DNA from: Penicillium oxalicum
Lineage: Eukaryota > Ascomycota > Eurotiomycetes > Eurotiales > Aspergillaceae
Direction: 5' to 3'
NCBI RefSeq assembly: GCF_001723175.1
Contig: NC_064653.1
Coordinates: forward strand, 4,004,682 to 4,068,681
DNA length: 64,000 bases
Shown here: positions 1 through 10,109 of the stretch, one piece after another
Layout: the number at the start of each line of letters is the position of its first letter
How positions within the stretch are numbered: position 1 is the stretch's first letter
Position numbers and translations under genes: made by a program
The notes under the pieces: generated by a model
Seen by the model: the letters and a program-made list of their open reading frames with translations, nothing else
Database searches by the model: none
What the model was told of the DNA's origin: nothing

Positions 1-343
1 GTCGACTATCTTTTTTGGAAGACCCTCATGAGGACTGATGCTGAAACATTCATTCGTTGTTGCGATGTGTACAGTACTGTAAAAATCATGTCTCATGTCT
101 CTCGTCATTGGTCATGTGCTTCGTGATCCCCTGGCATCTCCATACTATGGAGTCCATGCCCCCCCCGCGGACAGCCACAACATCCCCACACGCCGTTTCC
201 TTAATGGGCTAGGCCCTCGAAACTCTGATTGACCTTCACCTCGCCACAAGATTGCAACCTCTCGGGATCAAACAAAAAAAACGCGAACAAGACAAGCGGA
301 TCAGTCAACTATCGTGAAACCCTGTTCTCCCTGCCCACTGTTG

Positions 344-772
344 TCAGTCGTCGGTAGCGGCGCAGGCAAGCAGACAGGCGCTGCTAGCGAGGTGATCTGG
401 ATTCCCTTCTTCTGCGGTTACTCTTTTGATCCGACTCGTCCTCGTCAGCCGCTTTGTCTTGTAGGTTGGGCTGATGTAAAAACACAGAGTCTGCTGCTCG
501 TAACATTTCCCACACTGTGGTCGGGTCTGATCACACACGATCCCCCGCTCTCGGCAGGCTTTGCAGTCCAGCGAGGCGCTCGCACGGGGCTCGATCTGCA
601 GTTGCGGGCGTGAGGCAGCGGCCAGTCCCGAGGGTGCACCGCCAAGCCCAGTCGATGTTGAAGAGTCACAACCAAGACTCCACCGACCAGGCCACAGCCA
701 CTGGGTGAGGCGGGTGCAGATGCCCCGCGAGATCTCCTGCGGTGGGATCACTCCTCCTGAACCCCCCTCCAT
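344..772 (-). CDS. Short Zn(II)2Cys6 domain protein
   Basis: A 142-residue reading frame opens at an ATG on the minus strand and carries one fungal binuclear zinc cluster near residues 70-100. The spacing is C-x2-C-x6-C-x6-C-x2-C-x6-C, starting DCKAC and ending QQTLC. A basic stretch rich in K and R follows (KTKRLTRTSRIKR), as expected for DNA contact. The family consists of nuclear transcription factors, but this protein lacks the long middle-homology region of full-length members. It is therefore either one of the short Zn2Cys6 proteins common in Eurotiales or the first exon of a longer gene whose remainder I cannot find. There is no nearby partner gene to suggest a target. Confidence 0.55.
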   Translation of the reverse strand: MEGGSGGVIPPQEISRGICTRLTQWLWPGRWSLGCDSSTSTGLGGAPSGLAAASRPQLQIEPRASASLDCKACRERGIVCDQTRPQCGKCYEQQTLCFYISPTYKTKRLTRTSRIKRVTAEEGNPDHLASSACLLACAATDD

Positions 773-2128
773 CGTGGGTGAGTCGCTTCACCAGCGTTTG
801 TGATGTGCGATTCAAGGTTCGTTTCCTCACAGCTTGGAGAGATTGCTCTGGTCAAGGGGCGGAGTGAACAAGCTGGGATAAGCTCATGTGGAGTCTGTGG
901 CAAAGATGAGGAACTGATCTCTCGCGAGCGCCTCAGCTCGAGTATACACCATAACGGTATGCTGTCCGAGGGGGCATTCCAGTGACGTACAGTAGTAGCA
1001 AGGAGCAGCGGAATTTTCTTAGCGTTACGTGGTCTGGTTCTGATCAAACCGCGACGCCGGCAATCTCATAGCCCACGCAGATGAGAGGCATCTGAAAACG
1101 AGTAGAGTGAGAGTGAAAGGTAAGAATGTAAGCGCACAAGTTCGAAGGGCTCGACAGAGAAACTTATGAGCCAGGCCCCAGCTTCCAGCTTGTGAACTCC
1201 AAAGGGCCAACCCCAGCCATGGGCTGCATGATTCGCTGGATTATTGAATCTTCTGCTTGAAGAGATGCAGCGGCGGGCTGTTGAAGGGGGAGGACGGCAG
1301 GCAGGCAATGCAGGTCTTGGAAGACGCGCGGATTCCTTTGGGGATGTCTCTTTCTACTCAATCCTTCGCCCAGCCTGCACGCGACGACGCACCAGATGCG
1401 ACCCCGTGCCGACCCTGATGATGCGACGGGATCGCCCACTGGGATTCAACCGGAGTCATGGGAAAGCTTCTCTCCTTCTCCAACGCCCTCCAATGATCCA
1501 TTCGAGCCAGTCGTCCAGTGGAGGCTCTCCCCGCCTTGCTGCGCGTGGTTCCATCCACAAGAGTCACTACTTCGAAGATCGTACCCCAGTTTCCTTTTAC
1601 ATTCGGTCGCTTATGCACCGTGGCTCCCGCTGACCCCCTTCGGTCTTTGACTCCGACTTCAGCTCATACGTGGCACGGTCTGAGTCGCAAGCACGTTGCA
1701 TCGGATCTCCTTAAAATTGTGGACAGCGGACACACTCCACGCAGTTTCCGGACCTCGAAAGGGTTTGACCCCATTGACTCGGAAATACGGGTCGAGGCTG
1801 CGGAAGCTATCCGGTGCCAAGGCCTTCGCGTCTAGACTCGTTTCGAACATTGCGGTGGTCTTGACTCCTGGGTCCATCGAATATTCTAATATGCACGTCA
1901 TGTTGACATCCATTTCGCAGTCCACCCCCCAGAGTCATCTCGACAGGCCATGGTAGGAATGGCCGGCGGGGAGAAAAATTATGAGTAGGGCTTATCCCGA
2001 GGGGCACTGGTCCCCGGCGATCCTGGGTCAAAAAGAGTGACAAGTCCTACTGCAAAGAGTAGTTCAGCGCAGCAGAAGTCCGTGATCTAGTGGACGAGCA
2101 AGCTTGTGTCTCTCCGACCTGCTAGACA
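773..2128. other. Region without a convincing gene
   Basis: Several overlapping short frames occur on both strands. A minus-strand frame at 1659-1925 (about 88 codons) is the longest with ordinary composition, but it has no recognisable motif. I see no RNA gene or repeat. Confidence 0.4.
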
Positions 2129-2812
2129 ATGGACCGTCTGACAGATGCCATTAGTGCTGATCACCGCGAGTTGCAGGCATACTTCGATCGCTTGGTCCAT
2201 AGCGACGACCCTGATGAGCAGACTCGCTTCCAAAATCAACTGACCTGGGGGCTTGCGCGGCACGTCGTGGGTGAAGAGCTTGTTCTTTTCCCCGCGCTGG
2301 ACCGATACCTGGGACCTGGCGAAGCGACCCAAGATCGGCGCCAGAATCAAACGGTAAGTTCTAGCCAGAGAAGACCTGATTGTCCCTGGAGCCTCGCGAG
2401 AACGAACAAACGGATGGTTTTGTATCGTTGCGGAGTCGCAAGTCCACCAGATGAGTCAAATTCACACCAACTACAGATCAAGGAAAAGTTACAGGTCTTT
2501 CAAGACCTTGCCGCCTCAGACCCGCGTTTCATCTCAACTGTCACCCTTCTCATGGATGATCTGGCCTCTCACGCTCACGTCGAAGAATCGAAAGACCTGG
2601 TCAAACTTGAGGGGGCCATCACGGCGGAGGAAAGCAAGCGGCTGGCCAAGTCCTTTGGCCGCACGAAATGGTTTGCGCCCACACGAGCTCATCCCAATCT
2701 CCCAGCTTCTCCATACCCGACTGTCTCGAGTTTGATGGCCGCTCCAAAGGATCATTTAGTGGATATATTTCGCAAGTGGCCCGATCCGGAGGACCTGCCT
2801 CATTTAGACTAA
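2129..2812 (+). CDS. Hemerythrin-like (HHE) domain protein
   Basis: The predicted 186-residue cytosolic protein has an HHE cation-binding four-helix bundle, a fold that holds iron or other metal through His and Glu side chains. ATG is at 2129. One intron is likely at 2354-2476 (GTAAGT to CTACAG); it is 123 nt and phase 0, so the unspliced frame also stays open. Metal-ligand segments visible are DHRE near the start, RHVVGEE at about residues 44-50, and SHAHVEE in the second exon. Fungal HHE proteins are widespread and mostly uncharacterised; some are linked to metal or nitrosative stress. The C-terminal third is Pro-rich and lacks a motif. Nothing in the neighbourhood adds to its role. Confidence 0.75.
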   Translation: MDRLTDAISADHRELQAYFDRLVHSDDPDEQTRFQNQLTWGLARHVVGEELVLFPALDRYLGPGEATQDRRQNQTVSSSQRRPDCPWSLARTNKRMVLYRCGVASPPDESNSHQLQIKEKLQVFQDLAASDPRFISTVTLLMDDLASHAHVEESKDLVKLEGAITAEESKRLAKSFGRTKWFAPTRAHPNLPASPYPTVSSLMAAPKDHLVDIFRKWPDPEDLPHLD

Positions 2813-4402
2813 AATCCAGCAATCTGCTATCATGGAGACAAGAATATTAAATTTACCAGCCATCAATGCAATTGATATAGTCGCACCAGCTCCATCAAAG
2901 GATACGTAAGTGACCTCTTGAGCGCGAGTATAGAGTATAGACTCAGCAACCTGCTGAGCCCACCAGCTACGAGTTACCTACACGCAGCGTGCTATGTTCT
3001 TTGACCACTGGGAAAGTCTTAGTGAAGATGCCCCCCTCATCCGTACGATGAACATGCACTTGTCGCGCCTCTAGTCTGAATCAGACATGGATGAGCTAAT
3101 GTAGAAAGGATGGGAATTTATATCGGTCAAGCAGTTGAGATTATGTTCTTAGTTACAGCTTTGATGCCTAGAAAGATGATCCCATTTATGATGACTGCCT
3201 GTTTGGAGATTGATCTGCTGCAAAAACAGGGCTCTAGTCAAATTAGCGATCTTCAACCCTGGTCTAGTAGGGAGGGGGCGCATTGAGGCTGCAAGGTCAC
3301 TATGCACGTAGTATGCACAACCTGCATCCCAGGTAAGGGCTTACTTGATGGTACCCAATCTCCGACCATACACGATCTCTCTCTTTCTCTTTCTCTCTCA
3401 CGCATTTTGTAATCTTTCTCTTGCTGGGCAAACAAGAATGTCTCTACACCCAGGTTCTGATTGACCGTTCACAACGTCGAACAGTGTTCAAACTTGAATT
3501 GGTTTTTGGCCTGGATCGGCCGGATAGTACACCCGGCTATAAGTCTTCTCACGGTTTCAATCACTGCACCCATTCATGGCTCGCAGATCTCAGTATGTTG
3601 ATTCTTTTCAGTACCACCGGTTCCCCGTGCCCCATGGATGGAGAATAGTCTTGACTCACCGGAATCCTTTGCAGTAGCCCCTCGGTTGCCTCTCGGAGTG
3701 GCGCTCCGGCTAGCCACTTGAGGCTTATTGTGGTTTCCTGACGAAAGGGAAAATGGCTTTTTTTTTTTTCAAAGTCGCCGTCGCCGTGGCAAGATGGTTA
3801 CATCAAACAGAGGTCTTCGGCCCCCCTTCCAGAAGGATTCTCTTCTTGCCAGATGTACAATCGCTACTAACGAATCTTTTGGTAAGCTTCAACAGGTATC
3901 AGATTTCGAAAAAAAACAGGCGTCAATCCAATTCGACATAGGTGGTGGTAGATCACTGCGAGATTGGGGTTTACTTGAGTAGCTTTGTCAAGATCACATT
4001 CAATCACTAGATACTTACTGACCTCTTGCTCGAGCTCCCAGTCAGTCCAGGCCGCCCCCAAAATTTACTTTTCTCCTTCATATACAAGGTAGGGCCAATC
4101 AGGACGCTAGAAAAGAGATAAACGTATGGTTTCACTATCCAGATTTCCATCCATAAGCACAATCCCGTCTCGCCATCGGTGGCTATTGTGGCCTGAGATC
4201 AGAGTGATAGTTGATGGACACCTTGGCATATAAATACTGCTCACGCCGGCGTCCCATCCCGCGCGACGGGGTCCCGGCGCATTGAACGGACATCATTTCA
4301 CGACACTGACCGCAAAAGGTCTCCGAGCTCCTTGTCTCTGTACCGAAAGACCACTCATTCACACTGAGTATTCAGTCGGATTTCTGAGCCGCGCGGGGAG
4401 TC
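2813..4402. other. Intergenic, with a CT tract and a TATA box
   Basis: No convincing gene is seen. A CT-rich microsatellite-like tract lies at about 3374-3400. A TATA-like motif CATATAAATA at 4227-4236 sits about 170 bp ahead of the ATG at 4403. Confidence 0.45.
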
Positions 4403-4792
4403 ATGAATACTCCACCGGTCACCGAGGTGGAAATCATTTACGATCGCGAGAGCGAGTCGCCACTTCCACACAGTGTCATTGATCTGTCGTTCACGCAAAG
4501 GGCAGGGAAGAAACTATTCCGCAAATCTCGAAGGCCCAGAGTTCCTCTGCTGGGAGATGGACTTGATCTGGAAGATCCTATGGTCTCGTCTTATGCAGAG
4601 ACAGGCGGCGAGATCGGTAAGTATTCGTTGAAAACTTGTATGATTCACAATGTGTCGGAAGTGGAAGAGGACATGAGATTCACTTCCTTGCGATATCATG
4701 GCGTAGAGCCTGGGCTGATGGTGATCTATGTGAATAGCTCAAGACGAAAAAGCCGCTATGGATCCTTTTCACATTCTGAATGGAAAGGATAG
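4403..4792 (+). CDS. Possible small hypothetical protein
   Basis: A 129-codon frame opens at ATG 4403, about 170 bp after a TATA-like box. Its first 70 codons are acidic and then basic, with a KKLFRKSRRPR stretch. A good donor site (GTAAGT at about 4617) follows codon 71, so the real protein may be spliced to something downstream. I do not recognise a family. Two other short frames further right, 4960-5112 and 5881-6028, also end at donor-like GTATGC and GTACGT sites, but the gaps between them are too long for ordinary fungal introns. Treat this as a guess. Confidence 0.28.
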   Translation: MNTPPVTEVEIIYDRESESPLPHSVIDLSFTQRAGKKLFRKSRRPRVPLLGDGLDLEDPMVSSYAETGGEIGKYSLKTCMIHNVSEVEEDMRFTSLRYHGVEPGLMVIYVNSSRRKSRYGSFSHSEWKG

Positions 4793-7060
4793 ACTGGGTC
4801 GGCGCACATCGACCAGTCCGGAAACCCAGGGTAGGGAAGAACGCCCAGATGAAGAGGACAGGTCGAATTATGATCTACTTGGATGACGCTCTGGGGGTGT
4901 GACTTCATAATTGAATTGAAGTATGGAAGTCTGCTCCCAACAGACAACCCCTCATCCATGGTCGGGAGAAAGGTACGAAATCAAAGACCAAGGCGGGCTG
5001 AATGTGACGAATCGCCGTCAGATCTACCCATTGTAGAGGTGGAAATGGATGGGAATCCGAATGTACAGAATCCCGATGATCTGATGGAAATGGACCACGA
5101 TGAATTGATAGGTATGCATTTTGAGCTTACGGCATGTATGAAAATCTGTACTGTATAACATGGATATCCAGCCGGTACGAGACTCGTCATCCATGTAAAT
5201 GATTTCCTGGATTGTCTGCATCAATATCCATAGATGTATATTGGTGCATTAGGTAGCTTGTCAGCTTGACAAACGGACTATGCCTTTAAAAGCTGGGACC
5301 AGAAACATAGATCTCACCAGACTCCTAGGGGTTCGGGCAATTCTAAACATGTCACTACCTAGGTTGCGAACATTAACTCCCCAGATTAGTTAGGGGTGTA
5401 ACCTAGAGTTTATGGAACGGAAAATCTCGGCCAGATTCTGATATGGGATATGCGTCCGTACTCTATGGGCAATTATTGACTCGAGTATATAGTGCCAAGC
5501 CTTGGCTACTCCTGAGCCTTGAGTGTGTGTGTGTCCAAAGCGGGCCAGTGGTGTTTGCATGGGTTGGTTGTTCTTTCCTGTTCTAGACGTGCCGGCACGT
5601 GCAGGAGGAAAAGTTGGTGGAGAGTGGCGTGCACCTCTACTTACCGCCCTCAACAGGTCACTCACTATTGATTCTATTCTTGGACACTACCGCGATTGCT
5701 TGATTCCATCTCTCCGTCGAAAATCAAGTCATTTCCTTTTTGTCTCGGTCGACTTGTTCTGGCCGGAGTAGCTCAGTCATCTCATTGGACTGACATGGCG
5801 TTTCGTGACGCTATACTTGGTCCGGTCGCACTACGCAACCACATCACCCCCGGGAGCTCGTCAAGAATGTAGATGTCGATATGGCAACCATTAAGCACGG
5901 CCTCGAAACGACCGTTCAATGTCTCGTTGTTGACCAAGATCCCTCAGCTGCACAGAGATCCATTATCGAGCGGGTGAGCCGACGCCTACCTCGATCGTCC
6001 ATGTCGCGAATTAAAGTCGATCGGGAAAGTGGTACGTCTGCCTACCTGGGTGACCTCCGTGCCTGGCAGTCAAAGTTAGTGGCGATTGGATCAAATTCTT
6101 AGGTCTGTTTCGCCCAGTGTTTGAGATATCACTGCTGGTCTGCCCTGGAGCCTTCCATTGGCTTGTCGTGGTTTCTCTGCTGCTGACTGGCATGGTTTGT
6201 CCACTTATGACTCGTGAAGGTTCGTTTCAGGCGGCCCCGCTAGGAATCCACCCGCTCCGTAGCCGCCGTGTGTACGCGCCAATCACTCAACCAGGTTGCA
6301 ATCGAGCCCCTGACTAGCGAATCGCCATCCCTCTACCCCATCGTGAATCAGCTCAGCATGCACTCAACAGCGCCTGGAGATGGACGCAGTGGTAGGCAGG
6401 TATACTCTCCGAGGGCGCAATGAAGCACAAGAGACTCGCTCAGCAAACATTGCCAGCCATGTTCCCCAGCGATTTTGCCGCCACGGGTTCGTTACCCAGG
6501 GAGGCTGCAGCCCGTTCCTGAAAGAAAGCGGGTCGCTAACGGAATGTACGAATCGTGAAGCGGGGCCTGGACCTGGAAAGTGGGACATCGCCCATGTGAA
6601 GTGGAGCCTTGGCCTGTTGGAGGCAGATACTTCGCAACCAAAGGCACAAAGCGAAAGAAGTCCCAAATACCAGGGCGCTTCAAATATCAGGGAGAATGCG
6701 ATCTTGCGACGCAATCCGCTTGCTCCTTCTTTTTCCTCCCCCGATCCACGTTCCTCATACATTCCTTTCCCTCATTCCTTTCTTTGACGGTCTGTGATCG
6801 TCTGCTTTTCATTCATTCAATCTGCTTTGTGTGTAGAGCACATACTCTCTCTTTATCTATCATCATCTTTCCGTCCCTTGCACCTACTTTTTAGCAGTGA
6901 GCTACTGCCTCTCTCTGTTCTTTTTTTCCCTTCCTCTGCTCCACTTATTGGCTTTCCCTCCTGTGTACTGCAAGTGAGCATCTGGCCTGCTCACTTACAT
7001 TTCGATCGTTCTGAATATCTGTTCAATCCCGAGGTCAACACGAACCCGCGAAGGAGTATC
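4793..7060. other. Intergenic; leader of the GH16 gene at the right side
   Basis: Short coding-like pieces at 4960-5112 and 5881-6102 do not join into a gene. From about 6700 to 7000 the plus strand is strongly pyrimidine-rich, typical of a fungal core promoter and 5' leader, and leads into the glucanase gene starting at 7061. Confidence 0.4.
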
Positions 7061-9040
7061 ATGCGGTCTTTCTCTCCCTCGCTCAGCGCTGGCTCGCTTT
7101 TCCTCGCCCTTCTGGCCGCCCCCGTCGCAACGGCGACTGAAAAGTACCAGCTGGTCGAGAACTGGCAAGGGGATGGATTCTTGGACTACTTCAATTTTCA
7201 CGTTGGCAGCGATCCGACCAAGGGCTTCGTGCAGTATGTCGACGAATCACACGCCCGAGATGCAGGTCTTCTCCGGGTGACCGAGACTGGCAGTGTGTAC
7301 ATTGGAGTCGATCACAAGACAACGTTGAAAACTACGGACCAGGGCCGCGAGTCGGTCCGTATTGGAACCAAGAAATTCTATGACCATTCCTTGGTCATTG
7401 CCGATCTGGCTCATATGCCTGCCAGCACCTGCGGAACGTGGCCGGCCTTCTGGTCCGTGGGCAAGAACTGGCCTCATGACGGTGAGATCGATATTATTGA
7501 AGGCGTCAATATGCAAAATCACAACGAAATTGTCATGCACACTGCTGGAACCTGCAGCATTACGGAAACGGGTATGACGGGAGCCGTTAACGCTACGGGC
7601 TGTGGTGAGGACCTGGGAACAGTAGGCTGTGTCATCGAAGGCCACGAGGGTAGCTACGGTACCTCCTTCAATAAGCAAGGAGGTGGTGTCTATGCGATGG
7701 AATGGACCGAGAAATTTGTCAAGATCTGGTTTTTCGCTCGTGCCTCGATTCCTGCGTCTATCACAAGCGGCCAGCCCGACGTCACCGAGTTTGGTACTCC
7801 TATGGCCCTTGTGCAAGACGCCTGCGATGTTGCCAGCAGCTTCAAGTCCCAATCGTTCATCTTTGACACCACTTTCTGTGGTGAGTGGGCTGGCAATGTC
7901 TATGGCAAGTCTGGTTGCCCTATGGCTGGATCTGACCCCATGACGAGCTGCGTCAGCTACGTCGCTCAGAACCCCGCTGCATTTGAGCAGTCTTACTGGG
8001 AAATCAACTCGGTCAAGATTTACCAAACCGGCGTCGCTGCCAACGCGATTCTCCAGCCCGTGCACTCTTCGGTCTCGACCCACTCAACCGCCCAGGAAGC
8101 CACCATCGCGACGGCCCCTGCCCATCCTGTCCAATCAACAATGACCGCTCCCGAAGCTCCTCCAGCTAGTCAAACTCATTCAGCTCCCCAAGTTACCGAC
8201 GTCCCCCATACCACTGCTGTTGCACCTGGTGCCACTGGCTATCGCTCCGTCCCCGGCCCCATTGTCGAGACTCTTGCTGGTCAAGACTCGACTTCTTCGC
8301 CCGCGACGAGTATGCCCACCGATGTGCCCAATCCCGTCACCCCTGCTGGCACTGTCGGAGAGCTGGGTGCCGATGGTGTCTCCGTCGCTGGACAACCTGA
8401 GCAGAGCCCTACCAAGCAGTCCGTGACCAAGTTCGTAACATCGACCACCACTCTGTGCCCCATCGCCGAATCCTCTGCGTCTGCTGCCCACATGTCCCAG
8501 AATAACGCCGCTCCCGAGGGCCCTGTTGTGACTACCAATGCTGCGCATATCCCTGCAACCACTACCATGGAATCGATCGTCTCTGCGCCTTCAATTACGA
8601 CACAGCCGGCCCAGCAAATCCAAACGCAACCTGCCGCTGTAATCACAGCCATGTCCGTCCCAGCAGACGTTCTTTCCTCCGGTGCGCATGTTCCCGACAG
8701 CACGGCGACTGGGCTTCCCAATGGGGCTGACCCCGTCGCCGCCACTGAGTCTGGAAACAAAGTCACATCCGACCGGCCCCTGCCAACTATTATTCCAGCC
8801 CCGGGAGTATCCATCGGGTCTGGGAGCTCAGCGCCGGCTATTGTTGTATCCCACGCCAAGCCCACTCCCATGGCTATCGCTACCGCAAATGACATCGATT
8901 TTGCCGCTGCCAGCTCCATGCCAGGATCATCCAGTACCGCGGCTGCTCCCGTCTTTACGCCGTTCACCGGAGCTGCAGGTAGAGCATCCGTGCAGCTGTC
9001 CGGTCTTATCGCGGCGTTCATGGTCGGCTTGGTGATTTAA
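7061..9040 (+). CDS. GPI-anchored GH16 endo-beta-1,3(4)-glucanase
   Basis: This single-exon 659-residue cell-wall enzyme is predicted to cut beta-1,3- or mixed-linked glucan outside the membrane. ATG 7061 is chosen because it starts a clean signal peptide (about residues 1-25, ending VATATEK). The frame is open upstream to 6794, but the extra residues look like translated leader. The GH16 catalytic box EIDIIE is at residues 142-147, with E142 as nucleophile and E147 as acid/base. A catalytic domain of about 300 residues is followed by about 300 Ser/Thr/Pro/Ala-rich residues, a likely heavily O-glycosylated stalk. The tail ends with a small-residue site (TGAAG) and a hydrophobic stretch, a classic GPI-attachment signal. 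Length and layout match Aspergillus Eng2-type enzymes. Confidence 0.88.
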   Translation: MRSFSPSLSAGSLFLALLAAPVATATEKYQLVENWQGDGFLDYFNFHVGSDPTKGFVQYVDESHARDAGLLRVTETGSVYIGVDHKTTLKTTDQGRESVRIGTKKFYDHSLVIADLAHMPASTCGTWPAFWSVGKNWPHDGEIDIIEGVNMQNHNEIVMHTAGTCSITETGMTGAVNATGCGEDLGTVGCVIEGHEGSYGTSFNKQGGGVYAMEWTEKFVKIWFFARASIPASITSGQPDVTEFGTPMALVQDACDVASSFKSQSFIFDTTFCGEWAGNVYGKSGCPMAGSDPMTSCVSYVAQNPAAFEQSYWEINSVKIYQTGVAANAILQPVHSSVSTHSTAQEATIATAPAHPVQSTMTAPEAPPASQTHSAPQVTDVPHTTAVAPGATGYRSVPGPIVETLAGQDSTSSPATSMPTDVPNPVTPAGTVGELGADGVSVAGQPEQSPTKQSVTKFVTSTTTLCPIAESSASAAHMSQNNAAPEGPVVTTNAAHIPATTTMESIVSAPSITTQPAQQIQTQPAAVITAMSVPADVLSSGAHVPDSTATGLPNGADPVAATESGNKVTSDRPLPTIIPAPGVSIGSGSSAPAIVVSHAKPTPMAIATANDIDFAAASSMPGSSSTAAAPVFTPFTGAAGRASVQLSGLIAAFMVGLVI

Positions 9041-10109
9041 AAGCGTCAATATTTCCGATCTTATTTTTACTCTCAGCCTGTTTCTTTTTTTCTTTCTTTT
9101 TTTCCTTTTGCAGCCATGCCTTTCTTTTATTCCGTCTGATTTTCTATGATCAAGAAGAATCTGCGATTCATCGAGATCGTAGCGAGGGTCTGATCGTCTG
9201 TGCCCATGTATATTAGGTTCTCGTGACGTTCATGGACGTCCAATTTGTGAATCCTCTCAGATATCAACATAGAATACCAATACCACTTATTTTGAAGCGA
9301 TTGCATCCAGTGAAGTCCTCTATCCAAATTTGTATCATTGAGAATTGTTCGAGTCATTCGGCACTGAGCTGGGCGTTCAACGTCGGCTTGATGTAGTTAT
9401 TCATCCCTTCATAGATGTGCTGTTGATACATCCCAGGGCTGCGGATCAATTCGAGATATGGAAATGTTGACCCTGACCTCGAATTTATCTAGCTTTTTGG
9501 ACATGCCTACGTATGCACGTCAATCACATAGAAAAATGCACCGATACCGTGCAAAATCTTGAGTCTCCTTTGTCTTAAGTACATACACGTAATTCATCCC
9601 CTGCAAGCTTCAGCTTCCTCCACTTCACCCTCCTTTTCGTACTCGTTCTCATACTCCTTCATAAGTGACATTCATCTCTCTCACTAGCCTTCTACTTTGT
9701 ACTTGATAAGAATATCTCAGTCAATGAAAGGCGATGATGCACACACTTTTCTTCAATCTCAGCTGCATTTCCCCCCGATAAATCTGGCAAACTTATAACC
9801 GTGGACGGATCGAGTCTTGCCGGCCTGTTACTGACTGACAGTATCTCAAATGGAATTTCTGTCCGGCTCAACACCGCTTACTAGTAGATCATCTTAACAT
9901 CCACATCAAGGCAGACAAAACGCCAAAATAAACAAACACAAGCCCCATATCTGATGTATCCAAAATGCAGGCTGCACTTCTTCTCTCATTCAATTCACGG
10001 TGAGCTTCATCACCGATACACTTTCGAGTCTGCCATCAGTATCCCATAAAAATTCGATTAAATCCTATCAGCCAACGAATTGGCAATCAATCTGTAGGTG
10101 AACCTTAGC
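9041..10109. other. Intergenic between two convergent genes
   Basis: This holds the 3' regions of the GH16 gene and of the reductase gene that converges from the right. A T-rich tract at about 9062-9110 is probably the 3' UTR of the glucanase. No other gene is seen. Confidence 0.5.

Noticed and set aside
5764..5840. tRNA-like start with an A-box-like TAGCTCAGT
   Set aside because: No matching B-box, no closing acceptor stem, and the D-loop spacing is wrong.
6794..7060. N-terminal extension of the GH16 enzyme
   Set aside because: The extra 89 residues read like translated pyrimidine-rich leader, while ATG 7061 starts a clean signal peptide.
7247..8083. Long minus-strand frame opposite the GH16 gene
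   Set aside because: A shadow of the GC-rich coding strand; no motif.
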